Positions 1 to 9,956 of a DNA stretch of 64,000 nt are shown in pieces. Positions within the stretch are counted from its first letter, which is position 1. Each line of letters starts with the position of its first letter. The DNA is from Eustoma russellianum (taxonomy: Eukaryota; Streptophyta; Magnoliopsida; Gentianales; Gentianaceae). The stretch covers positions 35,352,912 through 35,416,911 of the forward strand of contig AP025040.1 of NCBI GenBank assembly GCA_036186865.1. The letters run 5' to 3'. The notes below the pieces were generated by a model that worked only from the letters and a program-made list of their open reading frames with translations, did no database searches and had not been told where the DNA came from. Position numbers and translations under genes: made by a program.

Positions 1-777
1 TGTGACAAAATTAAAATTGGAATCTCCACAATTTGGCCTTAATGTGGGGTGATTTGTGTATGCCAACATGGAATGATTTTATGGCTGAAAATAGCATCAT
101 AGCCACGAAATTTATAAGTATTTTTGAAGTGTAGGGGCTGGCCATCTATTTATGGCAAGTACGTGACACGTTGCCGAAGTTTCGGTATTCGCCTGATACG
201 ACAAATTTTGGTTTAGAACCTTTTAATATGTCGTATTTAATTTGTCATCACCATGACTTATATCAATTGATATAAGACCTGAATATACTCATAAATATGA
301 GTTAAGTACGGTGGTGTGACGTTAACGTACGTACGTAAATATATAACGTGTCGGTAGTACGTTGGAATACATGTGTATGTGCCTTTTTCAAAAATCAGAA
401 AATATATGTATTTATATATATATATGCCGTGTATATTAAATGTGGAGAGGAGGGAGAAGACTTTCCTTTCTTGGTCTTGTTGCCTTTGTCTTGTTCAAAT
501 GTAGCTTCTTTTAATGAACTACTTAGTTTAATTAACTAAGTACTTCACTTAATGAACTAGTTTAGTTCATTAATGGTGGCACCTGAAAATAGTATAAACA
601 CAACAAATGTTTGCCATATGATGTAAGCTTTAACGCTTCATGGATCGTTAGTACGGCAACATTATATATGAACTAAATAAGGCAAGTAATAAGCAATATA
701 TCATGCACATTGTACACGTTTTTCATGCTCATTTAAATCACATATTTTGAAATCACTCAAACCCCTTTTTCTCTACA
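1..777 (-). mobile_element. Sirevirus-type copia LTR (L1), partial
   Basis: This is the long terminal repeat at the 3' end of the minus-strand copia whose pol lies to the right. Its first bases (TGTAGAGAAAAAGG on the minus strand, ending at 777) match the starts of the plus-strand LTRs at 9610 and 30196 (TGTTGAGAAAAAGG). The body is the reverse complement of those copies, including the shared paired palindromes (549-573 here). The repeat runs off the left edge: other copies are about 2.7 kb, so roughly the first third is present. A small ORF at 348-539 is not meaningful. Confidence 0.85.
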
Positions 778-1029
778 ATCTCCCCCTTTTGATGATTTTC
801 AAAATAACTTATGCACATGATTTAAATCCTATCGCTCCCCCTTCAATTATGCATAAATTCAAAATTTGAATTTAAATTTCGAATCCGCTCCCCCTTGATT
901 TATGCAATCAGTATTAATTAGTATCTCTCTCCCCCCCTTAAATCATGCTTTCTCTCCCCCTTTATTTTGGAAAGTAAACCAAAAGATACCTGTAAATAAG
1001 GAAAGAAAATCAAATCACGTCAAATCAAA
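778..1029 (-). promoter_or_regulatory. Multiple polypurine tracts next to the LTR
   Basis: On the minus strand five GGGGGAG-type tracts occur in about 180 bases (780-786, 835-841, 888-894, 929-937, 954-960), the last touching the LTR. Repeated polypurine tracts upstream of the 3' LTR are an established hallmark of plant Sireviruses, where they prime plus-strand DNA synthesis. The plus-strand relatives at 9486-9607, 26971-27145 and 30040-30195 show the same layout. Confidence 0.75.
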
Positions 1030-2470
1030 TCATATCACTGAAATCATGCCTAATTTAGAACGAAGAGATTCATACGTGGCTTGATTTAAGGCTTTTGTAA
1101 AGATATCCGCTACTTGTGCTTCTGTGCGTACGTGATCTATGACGATATCACCATTGTTTACGTGATCACGAAGAAAGTGATAGCGTACTTCTATATGCTT
1201 AGCCTTAGAGTGTAACACGGGGTTCTTAGACAGATTGATGGCACTCATACTATCAAGTATATAGGGATTCTATTTACGGTAATTCCAAAGTCCGAGAGTT
1301 GTTGTTTTATCCACAACAACTGTGTGCAGCAAAGGCTAAGTGCCATGTACTCAGCCTCAGTAGTGGACAAAGCAACGCTTGCTTGCTTTTTGGAAAACCA
1401 TGAAATGAGTGAGTTTCCTATAAATTGGCAAGTCCCACTCGTGCTCTTCCTATATTTTGCAGCCACCATAATCTGCATCAGTATAAGCATGTAAGTTAAA
1501 TTCGGAATCCTTATCGTACCAAATTCCTAAGGTGGGCGTGTGCTTAATATAGCGGAAGATTCTTTTTACCGCATTATAATGAGACACCTTAGGTTGATTG
1601 AAAACGTGCACACATGCATACACTGAACATATATCAGGCCTACTGCAGTTAAATATAGCAAAGAACCAATCATAGATCATATAAGCCATTATCAAAGTCT
1701 TTACCATGTTCATCTTTGTCCAATTTAGTAGTGACACTCATAGGGGTGGGGGATGGTTTCAAATTTTCAAAGTTGAACTTTTTAATCATGTCATTGACAT
1801 ATTTTGCTTGACTTATGTGAATGCCTTTACTCGTTTGCTTAATCTGCAAGCCAAGAAATAGTTAAGTTCGCCAACCATAGACATTTCAAATTCGGATTTC
1901 ATGCAATTTTCAAAATCTTCAACAAGTCTATGTGAGGTAGAACCGAAAATAATGTCATCAACGTAGATTTGAATAAGTAAATAGATTTATCTTGTTTCAA
2001 AATAGTGTACTATCTATAGTATCGTTTAAAATTTTCAAAATAGTTTATCTATAGTACCTCGTTTAAAATCATTTTCTAAAAGGAAAGTAGCAAAAACGAT
2101 TATACCATGCTCTCAGTGCTTGCTTTAGTCCGTATAGTGCCTTCTTTAGTTTGTACAAGTGATCGGGATATTTCAAATCTTCAAAACCGGGTGGTTGCTT
2201 CACGTATACTTCTTCTTGTATAAATCCGTTTAAGAATGCACTTTTTACGTTCCATTTGATATAATTTGAAATCTTTCATGCAAGCAATAGCATGTAAGAG
2301 TCGTATGGCTTCTAAACGTGCTACGGGTGCAAATGTTTCGTCGTAGTCAATTCCTTCTTCTTGATTACAGCCTTGTGCTACAAGTCTAGCTTTATTCCTA
2401 ATGACCTTCTTCATTCATTTTATTCCTAAACACCCACTTTGTGCCTATTATGGTCTAATCTTGTGGTCGA
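1030..2470 (-). pseudogene. Sirevirus-type copia reverse transcriptase-RNase H, broken
   Basis: This is the C-terminal half of a copia pol read right to left. The RT part is visible at 2181-2414 (KARLVAQGCNQEEGIDYDETFAPVARLEA) as segments of the usual finger region. The catalytic YVDD occurs near 1950 in the phrase YVDDIIFGST, which is typical of Sireviruses. RNase H follows at 1030-1737 with the TDADYGG, TTEAEY and ADIFTKAL motifs. Coding is split over at least four frame changes. A ~35-base imperfect tandem duplication at about 1985-2075, just before the YVDD region, adds to the damage. The copy cannot encode working enzyme. Family assignment rests on the motifs and on the polypurine zone that follows. 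Confidence 0.85.
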
Positions 2471-3640
2471 GGCACTAAATCCCATACATCATTTCTAACG
2501 AATTGATTAAGCTCATCATGCATAGCATCAATCCAAGAAGAATCACTCAAAGCATCATGCACATTTTGGGTTCAATTTCAGAAATCATAGCATGAAATTG
2601 ATTTATTTCATCCGAAGTAATTCTTCTACGTGGTCGCATGCCGTGAGTGATGTCGCCTATGATGAGATCATGTGGGTGATCTCTATGCCATCTTGGTTGA
2701 TTGTTTTCTATGTTATCATGCATTTCTAAGTGATCATGCATTTCTAGTGTGTCATTCATGTCATGCATATCAAATGTACCATCATCTTCATTCAACACGG
2801 GTTTCAATTCAAAGTCATCATCATATTCGTTATCTTTATCAATCTCACCGAATTCATTAAACTTCACATGAATAGATTCTATGATTTGTCTAGTGAGAGG
2901 ATCATAACATCTATATGCTTTTGAATTTATAGAGTAACCAACAAAGATGCATTCAATTGATTTAGATTCAAATTTATCTAAATTATCTTTGTATTAAAAA
3001 CATTTGCATCCAAACACACGAAAATAGTCAATCTTAGGCATGCGATCATTCAATATCTCATAAGGCGTCTTGTTTATTTCTTTCTTATAGATAGGCGATT
3101 TACTATGTAGCATGCACAATTTACGGCTTCCGCCCACAGAAATCTAGGCAATTTTTTTCGCATAACATAGTCCTAGCGATTTCTTGTAATGTTCGATTCT
3201 TTCTTTCTACTGCTCCATTTAATTGTGGAGTTCTAGGTGGCGAAAACTCATGCTTGATTCCTTTTTCTTCGCAAAATGAAATCATATCTTTGTTTTTAAA
3301 TTCACCTCCTCTATCGCTTCTTATCTTTTCACATTGACACCGTATTGATTTTCAAGTTGTTTAATTAATTTCGCAATTTCAATGGCACTATCATCCTTAT
3401 GTACAAGAAACAAAGTCCAAGTATAACGAGAGAAAAATCATCAACAATCACGCATGCATAGTGGCGCCCACCAAGGCTTGTAGTGCGACTAGGACCAAAC
3501 AAATCAACGTGTAGTAGTTCTAAGACTCTAGTCGTGGTTATTTCATTCTTAGGCTTAAGGCTCATGTGTTTGTTTGCCTTTTATGCAAGATTCACACAAC
3601 TGAAAGTTGTCTAAATCAAGTGTAGGCAATCCTCGTACTA
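2471..3640 (-). pseudogene. Sirevirus-type copia integrase and linker, broken
   Basis: This is the integrase core and C-terminal linker of the same minus-strand element. At 3365-3565 the frame carries ELLHVDLFGPSRTTSLGG, the first catalytic Asp context of copia integrases. The stretch 3180-3300 still contains the complement of the region encoding the second Asp and the catalytic Glu, in several frames. The acidic linker before RT is readable at 2547-2867 and ends in the conserved proline/arginine-rich turn. Stops and frameshifts break the domain repeatedly. In a live element this enzyme would insert the cDNA into the chromosome. Confidence 0.75.
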
Positions 3641-4210
3641 AGTTCTTTCGTTGGAGTTTTTCTAGTGTGGAAATACCAATGTGTCTTAAAATCTATGCCA
3701 TAAATTCACATTGGGTTCATTTGACATAAAGCACTTAACTTTAGCGTCTACCACATATCCATAGAAAGCGTAAAAATGTTACCTTCTCGTTTTCCTTTTA
3801 AAACGGTTTCTCCATTTTTATTTATTATATTGCAGTAAGGGTGAGTGAAGCACACATCGAAGCCATTGTCAATAAATTGAGAAATGGTAAGGAGATTGTA
3901 AGATAAGTTGCTTACCAAATAGACGTTGGAGATTTGAAGAGTGCTTGGATTTTCTATCGTACCTTTTCCGATTATCTTGCCTTCGTTGTTGTCTCCAAAG
4001 GTCACGGATCCGCCTTTTGTGACCTTCTTTAATTTTGTGAACAAGCTCGGGTCACCCGTCATGTGCCTCGAGCAGCCACTATCAAGGAACCACTTAATAG
4101 TTGTATCTTTCGATGTGTGGGCTCCCTGCAATGTGCAAAGATGATTTAGGTACCCTTTTAACTTTGGGTCCTTTCGAGTTAGTTAATCACCTCTTGGTAA
4201 AAGTACCTTT
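3641..4210 (-). pseudogene. Copia protease and gag tail, interrupted
   Basis: The frame at 3748-4131 begins just before WFLDSGCSRHMTGD, the copia aspartic protease active site (D-S-G intact), and continues into the post-active-site region (YLVSNLSYNLLTISQF). Upstream, with a one-base shift, are gag-tail phrases RVPKGTFTK and KGPKVKRVPK typical of Sireviruses. The reading stops at about 4210, where a Tekay LTR begins. No gag for this minus-strand element is seen on the other side of that LTR: the gag there lies on the opposite strand. Confidence 0.8.
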
Positions 4211-4680
4211 CGGTACCCGACGTACTTCGCTACAGAAAGTACCTGTCGTCAATGCATAACATTTCACAATCCATGCCAAAATCGTGGACTTTAATGTCAC
4301 CATCTTGACAGGTAAGCAAAATTTTGGCATAATAAAAACTTTTAAAGGAAACAAGTCCGAATATCCTACATAGGGTTTACAACCAAGTCGCAAAATAAAG
4401 ATAAATCTGAAATTCATGTCCTCAAAATAAGTCCACAAGACATGAGCCCATCATGAAAATCCTTAAGCTGCAATCCACTCCCTCATCTACGGATACGGAA
4501 CACGTGGCTCATCAATCCATTCTACATCATTTCCTGCAGGCTCTGGGGGAAAATTAAAGGGTGAGTGACAAAGTCACCAGCAAGTATGCCATAAACAATC
4601 ATGAATTAAATGGAAAGTATACACAAGAACCAAATCCCAAGTATTTCAATTTCCCAACATGTCTGACCTTCAATCCATTG

Positions 4681-4774
4681 ACCGCAAGGTAATAGGATCA
4701 TAACTTAAGTGACGAAAGATAATAAGATCATAACTTAGGTGACGGAAGGTAATAAGATCACAACTTAAGCGACA
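4681..4774 (-). repeat. ~32-bp tandem repeat in Tekay LTR
   Basis: Three imperfect units built around GGTAATAAGATCATAACTTA. The same block occurs in the plus-strand LTRs at about 19616-19700 and 25917-26001, so it is a constant part of this LTR. Confidence 0.75.
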
Positions 4775-4904
4775 GTAGATTTAGCATCCTACTCGCAATT
4801 ATATGGAATGTGTATGAATATGCAAATGCAGTGCAACATGATGAGGTGGAAACAAATTTCGATCAATGTTTCTTTCAAAACGTAATCGTCATAAAACAAA
4901 GAGT

Positions 4905-5150
4905 AGAGAGGATTAAGATCTATTATCTCCGAATCTGAAACGGTCATACCATTCCCTTCAGATCTATTATTTCCAGATTTGAAAACGGTCATACAATCAA
5001 TAATCATCATCAGGTCTATTATCTTTGGGCCTGGACGGTCATAGATCATCATCCTCAGGTATATTATCTCTGGGCCTGGACGGTCATAAATCATCATCCT
5101 CAGGTCTATTATCTCCGAGCCTGGATGGTCATAAATCATCATCAGATCAA
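4905..5150 (-). repeat. ~44-bp minisatellite in Tekay LTR
   Basis: Five to six diverged units, each carrying a TATTATCTC segment followed by a CCTGGACGGTCATA-like segment. Equivalent blocks lie at about 19238-19470 and 25541-25771 in the other LTRs. Confidence 0.75.
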
Positions 5151-7825
5151 TTAACCCGGATCTGGAGTGGGTTGTGCTGGCCAGGAATTAATGGCACCAT
5201 GGGAGTCTTTCTTCAAAAGCCAAATCTTATCTTCAAAGGAGCTTTTTCTTAAATTTCTTTGGCATAAAATATGTCTCATAATTCGTATGAACATGGAAAA
5301 TGCAATGCGTGATATGCAACATGCGATTCATGACTAAACACATCGTAGAAAAATATACGAACTTGTCTCTTATGCTGGAAAATAGTCCAGCAGTAACGCC
5401 TTGTTCACACGGCCTCAAACTTACCAATTCAGAGCCTAATTCCAGAGACTTATGCCATACACATGCATAATGGAATCTTAGACACTGCCATAAAAAGTTC
5501 ATAACACTTCAAGGTGTTTAAGACCTTCAAAACATTAAATTACTGTCAAGGGGTACTGCTGAATTCTGCAGCGCAGTACCCGCCTACCTTATTTCCAAGG
5601 GCCATAAAATCTTATTCAATTAAGACTATCACCTGGAAAACATATCCAACATACTAAGGAACAATATTCAGATGCTCAACATCACATAGAAGTCCAAATA
5701 AGCAAGATCAAGACCTCACAATACACGCCATCATACTGCCCTGTTTTCTAGTTTGCACCGTGACATTCATCTCAGTTGCTACTCCTTAAAACAATAATTT
5801 CAATCCAATTCCTTACATGGATATGTTCATCTATGTCTTAGGTAATACCATAAAAATTTCAAGACAATCCAATATGTTTAAAAGGGTCATTTAATTATCT
5901 TTCTCAGTCTAGGTACTTGCAGAATCTGCAGTGACCTATTCTTACTAAAAATTCCATTGAGGTCAAACCACAAGCTCTTTTACAGAATTTCCACCTCACA
6001 AATTTACTACACATATCAAGCTACCAACACACCAAAATTTAGCTAAATTGCACACTCCTAAGGTTCATTTTAGGGTAAAAGAAATTGCTACTCCAAAATA
6101 GTCCAGTTCCAGAAAATCTTACATTTCATCACTATTATTCAAACATTTCCCAACTAACTTCATCCCCTAAATAACTTGCTAACGACCAAATACACATCTT
6201 AACATAATCCTTTGAAGTCTCATAATACTCTTTAAGCTACGCCATAGCCCACGCCAAACAGCCCCGTAACTACACATAGAACATGACATTTTTATACATT
6301 TTATGCCTTATAAAGTCCATTCATAGCAAGAGTTAGTCCATTATTAAACAAATCTCCAAAACAGCCCGGTTTTGTGAAGACTAAGTCTCATAATACCTTC
6401 AAGTTAGGCACATAACACATTCATAGAGAAAATCACTCAAATGCCAATACTTTCCATTATAAACCAACTAATTTCTCACGCTTTGCACTTAGTACTTCAA
6501 CTAAGATTCATGACTTAAAAATAACTAGACATTCAAGCATACGCTTTCACAAATAAGTCAAGAATGTCTAGAGTATACTTGCCTCTTTGAGCTTAGAAAC
6601 TTTCCCTAGCTTGAGCCTTGGTTGAAATAGATTGAAGTTTCCTCCCAATTTCACTAAAAAGCACACGGTTTTAGGGAGGAAATGAAGATGAACATTAGCT
6701 ACCATTAAAATGAAGAAAAGGACTAGATTAAGGCTAGGTTTCCTTAACAAAATAGAACTTAAGTGGAGATGGAAAGAGATCCCACCACGAAGATGCTAGC
6801 TTCTCTTAATAGCTTGAGAGATCTTCCCCTAGTGACCATTAGAGGTCATGGTTTTTGCAAGGAAAAAGAGATAAAATGTGAGCTTTACCATTTAAAATTT
6901 AGGATGCAACTTACCTAGGTGAGATTTAGAGCTTGAAGATAGTATTGAGTCTCCTTAGTCCAAGCTAGCCGTATGAGATGATTGAAGGTTTGCCTAAGTG
7001 TGCAAGAGGCCTTTAGTGATTTAGCTTGGGATAAACTCTTGAGAGTATTGTGAGGGAGAATTGGAATGAAGCTTCTAGTATGGTCTTGAAGAAGGTTTCA
7101 TGGAGTATCAAGAAGAGGGTACCCGGCGGTTCTTACATAAAGAAGGGGAAGGAGACTCTTCATGCTTTCCCTTCATGCGTATGTGACACAATTATGAAGT
7201 GCCTTTAGTGTCTTGAACCATTTACTACTTGGTTACTTTTGAGGGTAGGTTAAAGAAAAATAACTAGAGTAGTTGATAAAGGGGGTCTCATGACTAACCA
7301 TGGTATTTGGTGTTAGGCTTATTTATTCCTTAGTTGATTTTGAGGATAGTTAAAGAAAAAGTTGCTAAGGTAAAAGTGGTTAGTTGGGATATTAAGATGA
7401 AAGTGATCTCATGGATTCCCCCCTGGATGCATCTTGCGGTCTTAGGGGAAAAAGGGAGGGAATTCTTCAAATCTTGGAACAAAAATCATGAGGTTCTTAA
7501 CTACATGTGTAGCCTTTTCTTTTAGAATTACTTTAAAGGGTTAATAAAGTGGTTAGTTGGCTTTAGGAAGTTGGATTATTCTATCTCCAATACTCTATGT
7601 GGCCGGATTTCTCTACAAATTTTGGGAGGGTAGATTTGTCGTTTCACTTGCTTCGTAAGACGTACTTGTATTATTATACTATTTCTTATAATATTTACCT
7701 TAAGGAAATTTAATTGAAGAAGCAATAATAGGAAAACTTAATAAAATGCACTTGGAAGAACTAATATTTTATTAAACCACTTCATACGAGTTGGAGATAC
7801 AGAGTGATTTCCGTTGGGTACAACA

Positions 7826-9095
7826 TAAAGAGTCTAAGATAAACATATTAATGTCTACTCTTGAATCTTTCAAGTCATTACCGAATGAATCTATTATTGA
7901 TATGGATCTAAGATTGACTAACATTTACAGTTCTCTTGAGTCTCTTGGAATGGTATTTTCTTCGCAGGAGAAGGTGCAAAAAGTGCTAAGAAGTCTCCCA
8001 TCCGAATGGGATTCAAAAGTCACTGCAATCGAAGAAAGTAAGTATACTAAATCAATAAAGATGGAGGAATTAATCGGATCATTAAAGGTATATGAAAACA
8101 AACTCACTTTAAGAAATTCCGAATCAACTTCTAAAGAAGATGATAGTGACACAGAGTCCGATGAGGTAGATCTAATCACTTTGGCTAAAAGATTAAGAAA
8201 GATCATGAGAAAATCGCTTAAAAACAAACCTAAACCTACTTTGTCTAAGAATCTTAGAAATAAGAATAATGAAGATATTAAATGTTATACTTGTGGAAGA
8301 CTTGGACATATCTCTTATGACTGCCCGAACAAGGACAAAAAAATGAACAAGAACCATGACAAGGATCGGACAAAAACTAGACCCGTCTTAGAACATAAAC
8401 AAAGGAGAAGAGCCTTTAAAGCCTCCACATGGAGTGATTCATCCGATTCTGAGACTGAAGGAACCAAAGAAGAAATGGCACAAGTATGTTTTACATCTAA
8501 GGCATCAAATGAGGTATCTTCTGACTCTGATTCTGATTCCGAGCTTTCTTATGATGACTTATTTTGTCAATATCTTGAGTTGCATAAGTTTTCTAAGACT
8601 CTTTCAAAAGAAAAGAAACGTTTAATTGAGGACAAGAAATTGTTAGAATCTTCTAACATGAATCTTGTATCTCAATTAAATGATTCAAAAGAAGAGTCGT
8701 CTTGCATGATAAATTCATTAGAATTTGAGATTTCCTCCTTAAAATCCAAGAACACGGAGATGAAACTCGAGACTTCAAATTTGAAATCAATAAATGCAGA
8801 TTTAGAAAAGACAATAAAACAATTCGATTCGGGTACGAGCATACTAGATCGTCTCATTTCCTCCCAAAAGCATGAAAGTGACAAAACCGGATTAGGATAC
8901 GTTGAGGAAAATGAAACACAAAATAAGTCAACCAAATTTATTTTATCCTCATCTAAGAAACTGATGCGTTCAAGGAAAGTGTACAAACTAAAAGGACTTC
9001 TAGTACACCATAAATTATATCTCATCGCACTACTTCTTTTTCATCACGTGCAAAGTATAATCATGAACCATATAGATATGAAAGGAAGCCATTGA
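7826..9095 (+). pseudogene. gag: Sirevirus-type gag, 5'-truncated, long open frame
   Basis: This is the capsid protein of a Sirevirus-type copia. The open frame formally starts at 7791, but its first ~11 codons are antisense Tekay LTR; gag homology begins at KESKINIL (7826 on). It follows the family plan: the capsid core (EKVQKVLRSLPSEWDSKVTAI, EELIGSL), then a CCHC zinc knuckle CYTCGRLGHISYDC (residues 165-178 of the frame, near 8283). After a serine/acidic stretch comes a long Leu/Lys/Glu coiled coil (about residues 270-345) and the late signature SILDRLISSQ...DKTGLGY. The N-terminal third is lost at the LTR junction. Beyond the stop there is no protease frame: the sequence passes within about 350 bases to the polypurine zone. 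It is unusual among its neighbours in being open for 1.3 kb. Confidence 0.85.
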
Positions 9096-9609
9096 TGCAT
9101 ATGCGACATTCATGTCATAAAAATGCATCTAGATCACGTCTCGTGTATGCAAACTGAAATATATATAAAAACGAAAATCTGCTCATGAGCATGATGGCAT
9201 TCTTGGACATAGGCCAAACGGGCTTTCACCTAACATCTATTATATTGCTCCTTCATTTCTTTTCTCACCTTTTGTAAGACCAAGGAAGATCACCCAAATT
9301 TGGGTACCAAAAGGTGCTTTTGCAAAGGGTTAAATCAATAACCCCTAAGATCACACTTGAAATGCATAATTTTTGATATACTATAAACTTCTATTTCTTT
9401 CCGTTCTTACTTGCACTTTTGATGACATTTACAAAATAAAGGGTGAGAGAGAAGCCTGATTTAAGGGGAGAGAAGCATGATTTAAGGGGGAGCACACAAT
9501 GATATGAAATTCAAAATTCAAAATTCAAATTTGTGCATAATTGGAGGGGGAGCGATCACATTTAAATCATGAACCAATATTATTTTGTAGATCATTAAAA
9601 GGGGGAGAT
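9096..9609 (+). other. Gag tail joined directly to polypurine zone (pol deleted)
   Basis: After the gag stop, the terminal gag phrase RPRKITQIWVPKG is still readable near 9275-9320. Normally protease, integrase, RT and RNase H (about 3 kb) would follow. Here the sequence reaches the 3' untranslated region by about 9400 and then the tracts GGGGGAG at 9486-9492, 9546-9552 and 9601-9607. The exact junction lies between about 9310 and 9400. An equivalent arrangement occurs at 29841-30195. Confidence 0.75.
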
Positions 9610-9956
9610 TGTTGAGAAAAAGGATTTGAGTGAATTACAAATGCATGATTTAAATGCTACGTGTTTACGAAATGCATGAATAAATTATTACTTGACATGT
9701 TTATGTGATAAACATGCTTTATATGCTTATATATTATTGCCGTACTAACAAGCCATGAAGCGTTAAAGCTTACATCATATGGCAACACATTTGTTGTCTT
9801 TGTACTAATTTCTGGTGCCGCAATTAACGAACTAAACTAGTTCATTAAGTGAAGTGCTTAAATTAATGAACTAACTAGTTCATTAAATGGAGACATATTT
9901 AGTGGAAGCTACATGGAAACAAATTTTAAAATGGATAGTCTCCTCACCGTTCCTTC
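9610..9956 (+). mobile_element. Sirevirus-type LTR L2, first segment
   Basis: The LTR starts at TGTTGAGAAAAAGG immediately after the polypurine tract and includes the paired palindromes (9829-9890). It is broken at about 9957 by a LINE. It resumes at about 11961-12071, is broken again by the Tekay composite, and ends at 26521-26970. Confidence 0.85.

Larger units (their letters stand above)
4210..7825 (-). mobile_element. Tekay-type gypsy LTR, solo, 3' end truncated
   Basis: The stretch is the reverse complement of the long LTR seen at 16342-20215 and 22709-26520. Its 5' terminus is complete: TACAACA at 7819-7825 is the complement of the LTR start TGTTGTA. At the other end the match stops within the GTAGCGAAGTACG motif (about 4210-4225), leaving out roughly the last 60 bases. 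No internal gypsy coding sequence adjoins it, so it is a solo LTR. The bases next to 7825 (TAAAG) have no matching copy at the left end, so no target duplication remains. It contains the family's two tandem-repeat blocks (4681-4774 and 4905-5150). Short ORFs inside are not genes. Confidence 0.85.

Noticed and set aside
4905..5150. CRISPR-like spaced repeats
   Set aside because: Units are contiguous, diverged and part of a plant LTR present in several copies; there are no unique spacers.
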